A stretch of DNA of 64,000 bases from Mesorhizobium temperatum (GCF_002284575.1 NZ_NPKJ01000073.1:1-64000), one strand, 5' to 3'. Shown: positions 1 through 7,883, numbered from the stretch's first letter. Notes: generated by a model not told the origin, from the letters alone. Numbers and translations: made by a program.

Positions 1-192
1 CCGCTGAAAACCGCTCCGCAGGCCTTCAAAAAGGCCCCATTAACCCACCAAACGCGACTTCGCTCCCCGTGCAAAGCCCTCACAAGGGGAGAAGGGAGAG
101 CCCACGAGACAAGCGGCTCGCCCCGGAATGGGCAAGAATGAGGGCAGTTCAAAACCTGAAGCAATCGCGCCGATTGAAATGCCTGGGCAGGC
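1..192. other. Left flank, no gene seen
   Basis: I see no convincing coding sequence here. Around 80-107 there is a half-copy of the GGGAGAAGG-type intergenic repeat that occurs as a complete inverted pair at 33,026-33,226. The rest is unremarkable GC-rich sequence leading to the tRNA promoter. Confidence 0.5.
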
Positions 193-220
193 TTGACTAT
201 TTTCCGGCGGCGGCTACAAG
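193..220 (+). promoter_or_regulatory. Putative promoter of tRNA-Gln
   Basis: A TTGACT box (193-198) and a TACAAG box (215-220) are separated by 16 bases, about 55 bases before the tRNA 5' end. This fits a sigma-70 type promoter. It lies outside the integrated element, so the tRNA keeps its native promoter. Confidence 0.5.
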
Positions 221-274
221 GCACGCGCGGCAACATCGCCGCCCTGCCCGCGCGGCCTTCGCAGCCGCGTCTGC

Positions 275-348
275 TGGGGAATAGGTTAACGGTAGACCCA
301 CGGACTCTGACTCCGTTAGTCCTGGTTCGAATCCAGGTTCCCCAGCCA
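275..348 (+). tRNA. tRNA-Gln (CUG anticodon)
   Basis: The 74 bases fold as a cloverleaf. Acceptor strand TGGGGAA (275-281) pairs perfectly with TTCCCCA (338-344), followed by discriminator G and an encoded CCA. The anticodon stem ACGGA/TCCGT encloses loop CTCTGAC, giving anticodon CUG for codon CAG. The T arm is CCTGG-TTCGAAT-CCAGG. Its 3' part is the integration site of the element to the right, and the junction leaves the gene intact. Confidence 0.93.
300..348 (+). repeat. attL core: 3' end of tRNA-Gln, duplicated at the right end
   Basis: These 49 bases are identical to 17,939-17,987. The match starts in the anticodon stem and runs through the encoded CCA. Bases just outside (299 versus 17,938, 349 versus 17,988) differ, so the repeat has sharp limits. 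This is the direct repeat expected after tyrosine-integrase recombination into a tRNA 3' end. Confidence 0.92.
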
Positions 349-389
349 AAGCAATTTCAAGCACTTAGCTACCAAAATTGCCCAAAACC

Positions 390-486
390 ATGTTGCTAGG
401 CCCTGAAATGCGTAGCAACATAACGTCTTGATTTGTAAGGCTTCGTAATGAGCGGAGGCTACGAATAGCAACATGGATAGCAACAT
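390..486. repeat. Four copies of nonamer TAGCAACAT near attL (putative integrase arm sites)
   Basis: The nonamer lies at 390-398 (inverted), 413-421, 466-474 and 478-486, all within 140 bases of attL. Another inverted copy lies just upstream of the integrase at 16,637-16,645. Clustering of a short repeat near both ends is typical of arm-type integrase binding sites. That function is inference. Confidence 0.55.
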
Positions 487-495
487 AGCCACAAC

Positions 496-516
496 AAAAA
501 CCCCGCCGAAGCGGGG
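496..516 (-). terminator. Intrinsic terminator for the minus-strand gene at 540-734
   Basis: The stem CCCCGC/GCGGGG (501-506 and 511-516) has a four-base loop. Read on the minus strand, a run of five T follows (complement of 496-500). It sits just downstream of the small minus-strand gene. Confidence 0.7.
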
Positions 517-539
517 CTTTGTCGTTGCGATGCCTAGCG

Positions 540-734
540 TCAGGCGGTGCGGTACGCCCAGGTGCCAGCTACGTAGCCCGGTCCCATGCACTCGGCAGCA
601 TAAACTGCCATCTCAATATCTGGCGCCCTTCCAATCCATTCCACCGGCAAGCCACGCTCATTCACTCGCGCCACGTAGGCGCCGCTGTCCACGTATCGCG
701 ATCTCTTTCCATCGTTAACTGTCTGCCCGCTCAT
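540..734 (-). CDS. Small hypothetical protein
   Basis: A 64-residue protein beginning MSGQTVNDGK. This start is chosen over an upstream in-frame ATG because AAGGAG (742-747) lies 7 bases before it. I recognise no domain. The sequence has aromatic and charged residues typical of small phage-element proteins and ends at an intrinsic terminator. It diverges from the XRE-type regulator across a shared operator region, so it may be controlled by that regulator. Confidence 0.55.
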   Translation of the reverse strand: MSGQTVNDGKRSRYVDSGAYVARVNERGLPVEWIGRAPDIEMAVYAAECMGPGYVAGTWAYRTA

Positions 735-775
735 TCCGCCGCTCCTTGTTGCCTTTGTTCTGAATTCATGACACT

Positions 776-821
776 GTACCGATAGCAAACGTTTGTCGGT
801 GCGTCAACACGAAATCGGTAC
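776..821. promoter_or_regulatory. Palindromic operator region between divergent genes
   Basis: GTACCGAT (776-783) and ATCGGTAC (814-821) form a perfect 8-bp inverted repeat. Between them lies a separate perfect palindrome CAAACGTTTG (786-795). The region separates the XRE gene (828 onward) from the divergent small gene (734 downward), the usual position for a phage-repressor operator. The regulator assignment is inference. Confidence 0.5.
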
Positions 822-827
822 ACAGTC

Positions 828-1058
828 ATGGTGAGTGCAGTTCAGAGTAAGATGGCGAGAGCGGCGGTCGGATGGGGTGTTCGCGATCTGGCAAAAGCTG
901 CCGGCGTGTCTGTGGACACGATTTCACGCCTGGAACGCGGCGAAGAACTGTTACCCCGCACAATAGCTGCCATCCACGCTGCTCTAGAAAATTCTGGTGT
1001 CATCTTCCTCGCCGACGGCCAATCCGTCGACGGCGGCCCTGGCGTCCGGCTGAAATAA
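828..1058 (+). CDS. XRE-family helix-turn-helix regulator
   Basis: A 76-residue protein that is almost entirely one Cro/C1-type helix-turn-helix (VRDLAKAAGVSVDTISRLERG, roughly residues 18-38), followed by TIAAIHAALENSGVIF, a tail common in small rhizobial XRE regulators. It probably binds DNA as a dimer and controls the divergent promoter region upstream, which holds inverted repeats. GTG at 831 is an alternative start. Within the element it is the best candidate for the repressor or Cro-like switch, although it is shorter than a full C1 repressor and has no cleavage domain. Confidence 0.8.
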   Translation: MVSAVQSKMARAAVGWGVRDLAKAAGVSVDTISRLERGEELLPRTIAAIHAALENSGVIFLADGQSVDGGPGVRLK

Positions 1059-1060
1059 AA

Positions 1061-1091
1061 GCGCGCCCCTATCGCTAAATTCAGGGCGCGC
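1061..1091. terminator. GC-rich hairpin after the XRE gene
   Basis: Perfect arms GCGCGCCC (1061-1068) and GGGCGCGC (1084-1091) form a strong hairpin directly after the XRE stop codon. The only T-rich flank is on the minus-strand side (complement of AAAA at 1057-1060), so it may act bidirectionally or weakly for the plus strand. Confidence 0.45.
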
Positions 1092-1338
1092 CCTGACTGC
1101 GAAGCGTCGCAGTCGGTTCTCGCGTACCAGCGCATCCGATCCGATGCGCCAGCTGCAGAATATATCGTCGAGATACTGAACGCAACCAGCACAGTTAAGA
1201 TCTTCAAGGCGCTTTCGCATAATTTGTCAATGGTGATTATGCGAAAGCGGCTATCTATACTTCGTGACATATTGCGGCTGGACTCCAGCGCTATTTTATG
1301 GAATCCATGATCATAGAACATATAGAGGGGCTTGGTCC

Positions 1339-1503
1339 ATGAGAGACGCGCTTATCTTCGATGACATCTCCAAAATCATCGCCCAACCTCGCGGGGACTG
1401 GCGCAGGCTAGCCCACGCCGCGGCATTGGATCTTGGCGGTAAGCTAGCCACTGGATTGGCGATAGGTTTAGGAATAGCGGTCGGCCTATCGCTCGCCGGC
1501 TAG
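1339..1503 (+). CDS. Small membrane protein
   Basis: A 54-residue protein, MRDALIFDDISKIIAQPRGD..., whose C-terminal half is one glycine-rich hydrophobic helix (LATGLAIGLGIAVGLSLAG) ending at the stop. The start at 1339 is chosen because GAGGGG lies 8-14 bases upstream. I do not recognise a family. A single-span inner-membrane protein is the likely form. It and the next small membrane protein read the same way inside the element and may be co-expressed. Confidence 0.5.
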   Translation: MRDALIFDDISKIIAQPRGDWRRLAHAAALDLGGKLATGLAIGLGIAVGLSLAG

Positions 1504-1613
1504 CTATTGGAAGCACAATAGTTCCGTGCGGCGGCGCCGGGCGTGAGACTGCGCGCCCCTCTGTAGACTTCCTCCCTCTCACATGCGCATGGTGCTGGTG
1601 GGAACGGGAGGGG

Positions 1614-1802
1614 ATGATGGGAACATTGATAGCGATCGTGGGCGTATTAGAGATATTGGCAGGATTATCATTTTTCGGCGCGTCTAAATCGGCAATCCAC
1701 GAAATTCTAGCCACAGCAGCCTTCGGCTTTGGAACGGTCACGTTCGCGCTTGGCGTCATTGTCGAAAAACTCGGTGCGCTCGCCCGCGCCACCAAAGGAT
1801 GA
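1614..1802 (+). CDS. Small two-helix membrane protein
   Basis: A 62-residue protein with two hydrophobic segments (LIAIVGVLEILAGLSFFGA, about residues 4-22, and LATAAFGFGTVTFALGVIV, about 32-50). A GGGAGGGG ribosome site lies just before the ATG. The short loop between helices and the cationic C-terminus suggest an inner-membrane hairpin. No family is recognised. In phage elements such proteins can be holins or superinfection-exclusion factors, but nothing here decides it. Confidence 0.55.
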   Translation: MMGTLIAIVGVLEILAGLSFFGASKSAIHEILATAAFGFGTVTFALGVIVEKLGALARATKG

Positions 1803-2203
1803 CCGACGGTCTGACCCGCATCACGCTGGGCGAAGCAGCAGAAAGCCCGCTAGCCGAAGCCAGCGGGCAATGGAAGATAGTCCAGGTTGGGGTCAAGCCC
1901 CGACAGATTCAATATTGATGTGCCATGAAGACAGCGCATCGTTCGAACAGATGAAAAGCCGGCGACATCGGGATCAAGCAGCGGCTTGAGCATGGCAGCG
2001 GACCAACCTGATGAAGACACCACACGGTAGCAAAGCGCGAGGCAACAAAGAAGGCCCGCGCCTCCGGCGGAGAGTGCGGGCCCGATCAGGTTAGGGTCCC
2101 CGATCTGCAGCGGGGCAGCGGGTGGCGTGCCCGCTGGTCACAGATAATTATTAGAAAACCCTAATGTTCCGCTTGACGCACCGCAACCGGAGCGGAATCC
2201 CGG
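1803..2203. other. No gene seen; one GC-rich hairpin
   Basis: About 400 bases with no convincing reading frame. The only structure noticed is an inverted repeat GGCCCGC (2053-2059) / GCGGGCC (2076-2082), a possible transcription stop lacking a T-run. It lies downstream of the minus-strand ligase and may end that transcript. Confidence 0.45.
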
Positions 2204-3094
2204 TCATTCTTCGTCCCAGAAATCCTGCAGCGAGGCGTGCCGAAGGTCGTCCTCGCCCCTGAGGTGCTTCACGCGGGCCTTGATGCCCGGCTTGACCCAC
2301 TGCGTTGCCGGCCGCTTTGGCATGTCCTTGGGCGGTGGCCCGGCATGTTCCTTGGACGCGCTTCCACAGCCGCTCCCGCATCTCGCGATTGACGCTGACG
2401 AAAGCACTGCCGACATATTTGCGGGTCCCGGCTCGGCCATCAGAGCGAAGGCCGGCTTGCCCCGCTCTCGTTCAACTCCGAGAAGTTCAAACTCGCTTTC
2501 GGTGAAGGATTTTGTTTTCAGCCAATTGGTAGTCGGGCCGCTGCGATATTTGCTGTCTCGACGCTTCGATACCATCCCTTCCAGGCCGGCCGCGTCGATC
2601 AGATGATAGATCGCGGCGCCAGTGCCCGGCAGCGCCTGGCTGAATTGGATGCGACCGCCATCCGGGATCATCTCGGCCAGGATCTCGCGGCGGTCCTCTA
2701 GCACCATGTCGCGCAAGTCGTGGCCGTTGAGATGCAGCAGATCGAACGCCACGAAATAGAGCTCGTGCTGGCGCCTGGTGATTCCCTTGCGCCGCGCGGC
2801 AAAATCCGAAAGGCCAGCCTCATTTAAGACGACGACTTCGCCGTCGATGATGGCGTTCTGTACGTTGAGACCTTTGGCTGCCTCGGCTAGATCGCGGTAC
2901 TTGGCAGTCCAATCGAGACCGCGGCGGGTGAAAATCCGCGCGCCGCCGGCGTCTATGATGATCTGGGAGCGGTAGCCGTCGAATTTTGCTTCATGCATCC
3001 AGTCATCGCCTTGGGGCGGCTTGGCGACCAAGGTAGGCATCATCGGAGGAATGAACTCAAGCCGGCCGGGTCCGGCACGCACTAGTTTACGCAC
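2204..3094 (-). pseudogene. LigD-type ATP-dependent DNA ligase with two compensating frameshifts
   Basis: The protein matches the catalytic domain of LigD-like ATP-dependent DNA ligases that seal nicks in double-strand-break repair. Visible are the nucleotidyl motif KFDG (Lys37), motif III-like YFVAFDLLHLNG, motif IV LEGMVSKRRDSKYRSG and motif V NWLKTK. There is no polymerase or nuclease domain, so it is a stand-alone ligase. A base appears missing near 2427 and an extra base near 2353. These restore the frame but garble about 25 residues; the correct sequence (KYVGSAFVSVNREMRERLWK) reads in another frame there. This is the OB-fold part needed for catalysis, so activity is doubtful. The start is a GTG with weak ribosome-site support. 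Confidence 0.8.
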
Positions 3095-3244
3095 GGAATC
3101 GAGTCTAGGCCCGTCCCATCTGGTGGCTAGGGGAACGGATCATGATCATTTACTAAATTAGCAATTCTGCATGAAATGGCTTATTATTCTTCCCAGCCGG
3201 CGGACACGCCCAAACCCCGCCGGTTAGGCCCGGCGGTCGGTTGC

Positions 3245-3427
3245 CTACTCCGCAGCGGCTGTCGGGCCGACCATCTCAGCGAGGATGCAGCGGAAGCGCC
3301 AGAGACGATCCAAAACGCCTAGGCCGGCCTTAATCTGGTTCGCATGGCCATTGAACAGACCTGCCCGGCTGGCGTGTTGCCGAGCGAGGAAGCTGTCCTG
3401 CTGCTCTATGGTCCTGAGCCGGTCCAT
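3245..3427 (-). CDS. Possible small hypothetical protein
   Basis: A 60-residue open frame (MDRLRTIEQQDSFLARQHAS...) downstream of a small frameshifted gene on the same strand. The Q- and R-rich N-terminus resembles small helical rhizobial proteins, but there is no clear ribosome site and no recognised domain. It could be a remnant. Low confidence. Confidence 0.3.
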   Translation of the reverse strand: MDRLRTIEQQDSFLARQHASRAGLFNGHANQIKAGLGVLDRLWRFRCILAEMVGPTAAAE

Positions 3428-3520
3428 GAGGGCGAAGCGCTGGCCAAAGCGATAATTGAAACGGTTGAAAGACTTAGCCGATGAACGTCAAACGGCTCGC
3501 CCATGCCCGGCACCTTGCGA

Positions 3521-3698
3521 CTAGCGTTTCCGAACCAGAAACCGGGCCTCTCGCATAAGCGAAGACCAGTCGTACCCCAGAAGAGCGATAAGGTCGCGAG
3601 CCTGCTCTTCGGTTATATTCGCTTCTTTGACCAAAGCGCTGAACGATCAAGTTGTCAGGCCCGCTGGGTGTTTTGTGCTGCTCGCCGGCCATTTGCAT
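3521..3698 (-). pseudogene. Frameshifted small DUF3606-like protein
   Basis: The first half reads MQMAGEQHKTPSGPDNLIVQ (from 3698). After one extra base near 3631-3632 the frame continues as VKEANITEEQARDLIALLGY then DWSSLMREARFLVRKR and a stop. The second half has the pattern T-E-E-Q-A-R-x-L-x-x-x-x-G-x-D-W of small DUF3606-like proteins, also seen in the intact gene at 13,599-13,778. Joined, it would be about 60 residues. The single-base insertion makes it a probable pseudogene. Confidence 0.5.
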
Positions 3699-3796
3699 AA
3701 TCGAGCGGCGCCGGCTATTTTCCTCCGTTGAAATCGTCAAGCACCGCTGCGAGAGCAACGCTTGCGCGTACTCGTATCGGCGCGCATCCTGTCGAT

Positions 3797-4045
3797 ATGA
3801 GGAACATGGGTCGGGAGGCGCAATTCTCGATTCAATGGGAGCCGCATGGGCATGCCCGCATTTCGCACGGACTTGTCGGCGGCGAACAGGTTGCGGTCAT
3901 TGTTAAGCACAAGAACCACACCTACACCAATTCAGGCATCTATTCGGTTCATGTGCTGGGCGCTGAGCTTCGCGATCGGTTCCGAGGAATAAAAGAGGCT
4001 CGCGATGCAGGTGACGCCGAGTATGAGCGAAAGCGGCCCGGATGA
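3797..4045 (+). CDS. Hypothetical protein
   Basis: An 82-residue frame, MRNMGREAQFSIQWEPHGHARISH..., with alternating hydrophobic and polar residues (QVAVIVKHKNHTYTNSGIYSVHVLG) suggesting a small beta-rich fold. The start could also be the ATG at 3806 or 3728. No family is recognised. It lies among small genes of the element. Confidence 0.42.
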   Translation: MRNMGREAQFSIQWEPHGHARISHGLVGGEQVAVIVKHKNHTYTNSGIYSVHVLGAELRDRFRGIKEARDAGDAEYERKRPG

Positions 4046-4173
4046 TGCGCTTGAGAGCCGCGGCCGGGCTTGGGTCGAGGCTCAAAAGAGCTGCCGGCGG
4101 AATAGAAAGTGGCGGCTAGGTAGGCCCCAGGCCGGGGCGCAAATGAAGCCGCCTTAAAGGGAGCGTCGCAGCG

Positions 4174-4359
4174 GTGGGCTTCACGGTGATTTGGTACGGG
4201 AAACAGGGCATCGTTGAAAAGACGCCCTTCGATGCCGAGAAGGCCGCAAGAGATCACGCGCTGGCGACATTCCCCGGAAAGCAGGATCACGGTATCGTAG
4301 CAGTGGAAGTACGCAAAGACGACGGCACGGTTGTATTCAGTCAAGCAGGAGGCAGTTAA
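4174..4359 (+). CDS. Small hypothetical protein
   Basis: A 61-residue protein with a GTG start, supported by AAGGGAG about 10 bases upstream. MGFTVIWYGKQGIVEKTPFD... continues with an amphipathic helix and a beta strand (HGIVAVEVRKDDGTVVF), suggesting a compact alpha/beta fold. Similar short proteins are common in rhizobial genomes without assigned function. No partner or operon is evident. Confidence 0.55.
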   Translation: MGFTVIWYGKQGIVEKTPFDAEKAARDHALATFPGKQDHGIVAVEVRKDDGTVVFSQAGGS

Positions 4360-4589
4360 GTCATTGGGCATTTGCGTTTAGAGGATGCCACTGAATGCGT
4401 CGGGTCCGCTGTCGGGGAGACAGCGGACTCAAACTGGGGCCAAGAGGGGACAAGGCCCTTTATGATCCCTATGCGGGGATCATGGTGATAACACCCGGCG
4501 GGCACTAACGTTCCGTCGGCTGAAAGATATATCCGGCGGCCGATGTCCTTAACTGGGCAAGCGCCTCGCGCCGTTGGGGGTGCCTAGCT

Positions 4590-4814
4590 TTATGCAGCCT
4601 TGAGGTTAATCACCCGCATCACTGCGACGACTGTTCCGTTGTTTGTAGCAGCCTCCTTCGTGCTACCCTTGCCGCAGCTCCACACGTCGCCTTCCTTGGC
4701 CGTGAATTCCATTTCCCCGGCAGTGACCTGCAGCTCGCCTTCGCTTACGCATCGGAACTCCCCGCAACTCGAATTTGAATCAATATCGCAGAGCTGTTTC
4801 CGTTCCGTTAGCTG
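4590..4814 (-). pseudogene. Fragment of a cupin-like protein
   Basis: The minus strand carries an open frame without a usable ATG: CGEFRCVSEGELQVTAGEME, then FTAKEGDVWSCGKGSTKEA and a tail ending VMRVINLKAA. The stretch E-G-E-L-x-V-T-A-G...E-G-D-V resembles the core strands of a cupin barrel. Upstream the frame is closed by TAA at 4815-4817, seven codons after a possible ATG (4838). It appears to be the 3' remnant of a longer gene. Family assignment rests on pattern only. Confidence 0.45.
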
Positions 4815-4954
4815 TTACTGAAATGCCAAGCGGAACATTCGTTCGTACTCGCTGTTCTGTCGGCAGGAGGAACGAACTCTCTGGCAGCCAAGCCCCGTCC
4901 GCGGTAACATGGGACAGAGGGGACATTCTCCAACCCCAGCAAGGGAGGTCCGCC

Positions 4955-5377
4955 ATGAAAGTCAAAGACGCAATGCATAAGGGTGTCGACTGGGTCAGCC
5001 CCGAAACCGCTGTAACCGAACTGGCGAAAATGATGCGAGCCCAGGATATCGGGTCGATTCCCATCGGAGAGAACGACCGACTGATCGGAATGGTGACCGA
5101 CCGCGATATTGTCTGCAAAGGACTGGCGGAGGATGGTTTCGACAGCCGCACCGCAACGGCGCGCGATGTCATGACGGCCGGCATTCACTGCTGCCGCGAA
5201 GACGACGATCTGGACAAGGCCGTACGGCATATGGAAGAACTGAAAATCCGCAGGTTGCCGGTGATCAACAAGAATATGCGGATGGTCGGCATCCTTAGCG
5301 TCGGCGATGTCAGTCAGTCGGCACCGAGGGAGCTGGTATCCGAATACGTCAAGAGCGTTTCCGCCCATCACCACTGA
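4955..5377 (+). CDS. Tandem CBS-domain protein
   Basis: A 140-residue stand-alone CBS pair (Bateman module). The first CBS is about residues 8-62 (VSPETAVTELAKMMRAQDIG ... LIGMVTDRDIVCKG) and the second about 72-130 (CCREDDDLDKAVRHMEELKI ... MVGILSVGDVS). Such proteins bind adenine nucleotides and act as energy or redox sensors. The start at 4955 has AAGGGAGG just upstream. The His-rich tail (SVSAHHH) is notable but short. No operon partner is visible; it seems to be cargo of the element. Confidence 0.9.
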   Translation: MKVKDAMHKGVDWVSPETAVTELAKMMRAQDIGSIPIGENDRLIGMVTDRDIVCKGLAEDGFDSRTATARDVMTAGIHCCREDDDLDKAVRHMEELKIRRLPVINKNMRMVGILSVGDVSQSAPRELVSEYVKSVSAHHH

Positions 5378-5600
5378 AGGGCGGCTCGCCCGTGCTCTCG
5401 AGCGAAGGCCTCAGTCTGCCGCCGCGCTGGCCACAGCGCGCCGGCACTTCATGCTACAACTCTACACAGCACTGGCCGAGAAGGAGCGCCGTTGCCTGCG
5501 GGGGATAGCAGTTAGCACTATATTAGCACATGCTTGTATTTCTCCTGAAGCAGGATCATCATGCAAGCCGTTTAAGCTGGGTTTGAAGGGGTAAAGCGCC

Positions 5601-5756
5601 ATGGAATTCGCAAGTTGCTATGACCACAGCGTGACCATTCTTGCGTCGTCAATATTCCTTAGCATCACAGCGGTTTTCATAGTTTTGGCCGCATTCGCCG
5701 CTGTACGGTTGATAGCAAATTCTGGATACGATGAGCGCGCTCTCAAAGTCTCCTAG
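5601..5756 (+). CDS. Small single-span membrane protein
   Basis: A 51-residue frame beginning MEFASCYDHSVTILASSIFL and continuing hydrophobic to about residue 40, then a polar tail (NSGYDERALKVS). GAAGGGG precedes the ATG by about 8 bases. One transmembrane helix is likely. It converges with, and overlaps by four bases, the end of the tail gene on the other strand. A lysis or exclusion function would be speculation. Confidence 0.5.
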   Translation: MEFASCYDHSVTILASSIFLSITAVFIVLAAFAAVRLIANSGYDERALKVS

Positions 5757-6764
5757 CTCCTCGGGAACGCAGCGATAGGCACTGTAAAGCCGGCGTCTGA
5801 ATTGTAGCGCGCCACTCCCTTGGTAATGCGAAGCTCTTTCAGATGGCCGTTGAAGCCATTGGTGGTTGACGTGGATCTCATACCAATGGCCAGGACGGCG
5901 GATGAGTTGAAAAGCGCATTCGCTCCGATCGTGGTCGAACTCGTCTCCATCACTCCATCGGCATAGAGGCGAAGCTTAGAGCCCGACCGTTCAAAGCATA
6001 GATGCTTCCAGCTCGTGAGAGGCACGCCGCCGCTTGCTCCAACCAAGTTGAATGTACTGGTGCCGTTTGTCGACCACACGACATCCTGCTGGTTGGCGGC
6101 ATTGCACCGCCATATGTAAGAGATGTTGGGGGACGAGCCTGCATGCACGAGCAGATAGTTGCTGTTCGCGGTCGCGGCAGTGCGGGCGAACATTTCAATT
6201 GTGAAGTCGCCGGTCCCGAAATTGAAGTCCTCGCTGTCGGGAGTGGTAAGGTAATCACCTGCCCCATCGAGCAATAGCGATGACGTTCCGAACGGAGGCG
6301 CAACGCCGGTATCGAGTTGAGCGTTGCCGTTGAACGTCAGCGTGTGGCCCGACGGACTTTCGTCCGTCGCGGCGGTCGCGCCATCGGTGCCGTCGAAGCC
6401 GACGAGCAGGACGACGTTGCCGAAATACAGGTCGCTGTAGACTGTGAGATCAAACGACGCGAGATCGGCAGTTGCCGACACGTTGTCAGTAACCCGGATC
6501 ACTATGCCCGTTGAAGTTCCCGGGGTGGTCGGGGTTCCTGAAACAACACCGGTTGAACTATTCAGCGTGATGCCGGTCGGCAACGTTCCGGCATGAACCG
6601 AAAACGTATAGGGCGCGGTGCCGCCCGTCGCCGAGACCGTGAATCCCGCATAGGGCACGTCTTCTTGGGGTCGATAGAACCGGAGTGCCAGAGATCGCGA
6701 GCGCCCCGCCGACTCCGCTCTGCTCGCCTGCTCCGAAACCTACAAGTTGGGTCAACATGAACAT
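5753..6764 (-). pseudogene. Tail-associated LamG/putative-Ig protein, frameshifted
   Basis: The N-terminus (from 6764) reads MFMLTQLVGFGAGEQSGVGG and continues to ISGTPVLST. After one extra base near 6665 the frame continues VPYAGFTVSATGGTAPYTFS for about 300 residues. The joined protein has a He_PIG-type putative Ig module (GGTAPYTFSVHAGTLPTGIT) followed by a concanavalin-like LamG domain (DGAGDYLTTPDSEDFNFGTG ... WKHLCFERSG ... LKELRITKGVARY). Such proteins are common as phage tail-tip or decoration proteins that bind surface glycans. It lies three bases downstream of the preceding tail-region gene. The frameshift suggests loss of function. Confidence 0.7.
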
Positions 6765-6767
6765 GGG

Positions 6768-7666
6768 TCAGGCGTCCGTCGCTGCATTGGTGGTCAGATA
6801 GATGTGGATGCCATGCAGGCGCGCGTCGACCGCCATGGTGTCGCCAGCATCACTCACGTCGCGGTAGATCTGAAACACGACAAGGTCGCCCTCGGCCGGC
6901 GTGCCACCTATAGTGATCGCCGAGCTTTCCGGGCCGATATAAATGTCATTGGTGGTGCCGCCAGTGTCGACGCTCGACTGAGCTGTACCGAAGCCCGCAT
7001 CGGCCGCGTCGTCGTTAGACAAGGCAAGCCCCTGGCAGAACCAGGCAACGCCGAAATTCGTAGTCGTTGCGGCATGGCTCCAGACCGGCTTGAACGTAAT
7101 GGTGCCTTCAGGATCGAAAATTGAACGTTCTCGTCTGCAGACGCGTCGAAGTCGAACGTCTTGAGCATGATCTTGTTGGTCGTCGTCTCGACCGTGCCGG
7201 CCGCAGCGCAATCAGTTGTGCGCGCCGTCATCGCGCCTGCCGGTATCCACAATGTGTGCTTACCGATCGGGCTTACTGAACCGCCGCCGGAGGTAAGCAC
7301 AGCGCCGCCAAGGCTGTTCGTCGTGCCGTCCGTGTTGAACACACCTATCTCGCTGGGTCCTACCGCAATCGTCGTGGATCCCTTCGTGACGGTGATTGTA
7401 TCGGCCGCATCGGTGTTGTGGACGAAGAAGAGCGCGCGTTTCACAGACGGAATCGTCAAGACACGAGTCGCAGAAAGATTGCTGGGAACGAATGTCATCG
7501 CAGACCGAAACTGTGCAGCCGTCAGCGTGACGTTGCCCGCCGTGAAATCGACCGTGTAGATATCTGCCAGGGCATTGCCGAGCGCTGCATCACCGTCATT
7601 CGACGTCTGCCATTGGCCATCCGCCTGACCATCGGCGATGGTCGGGATGTTCAGATCATTTGCCAT
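6768..7666 (-). pseudogene. Phage tail-region structural protein, frameshifted
   Basis: The N-terminal 185 residues (MANDLNIPTIADGQADGQWQ ... ENVQFSI) and the C-terminal 115 residues (DPEGTITFKPVWSHAATTTN ... YLTTNAATDA) lie in different frames, joined near 7111-7120. From memory of related phage proteins, a short segment around an MPKSW-like motif normally stands between them, so a small deletion that is not a multiple of three is likely. The family is a tail- or host-specificity-associated protein found next to LamG proteins. The ATG at 7666 overlaps the end of the upstream small gene, so they form one transcript. Confidence 0.65.
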
Positions 7667-7883
7667 CAACCATGTCCTTTTCGGCCAGCGCCTTTGCCAG
7701 TTTCAGAATCTCAGAGCGTTCGAAGCCGAGCGCTCTGCAGCGTGATTCAAACAGCATGAATTCGAGCGTTACCGGAAAGAGCCGGCTCGGCTTCCGGTAG
7801 TCGTCGTTGATCGCAATCTCCTCTAGAGGCTTGCGAGCACGGCAGTGCGTTCGCGCCGCGGCGCGTTGGGTGGTTCTGGTCAT
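7656..7883 (-). CDS. Small phage-element protein
   Basis: A 75-residue basic protein (MTRTTQRAAARTHCRARKPL ... FERSEILKLAKALAEKDMVDGK). AAGGATT precedes the ATG and its 3' end overlaps the start of the next tail gene by 11 bases, so translational coupling is likely. No domain is recognised. Its position suggests a tail-region accessory or chaperone, but nothing in the sequence proves it. Confidence 0.55.
   Translation of the reverse strand: MTRTTQRAAARTHCRARKPLEEIAINDDYRKPSRLFPVTLEFMLFESRCRALGFERSEILKLAKALAEKDMVDGK

Noticed and set aside
316..591. Open frame on the minus strand across the tRNA-Gln gene ending in ...WLGNLDSNQD
   Set aside because: It is the antisense of the tRNA 3' end, a well-known false protein ending. 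No ribosome site or coding pattern.
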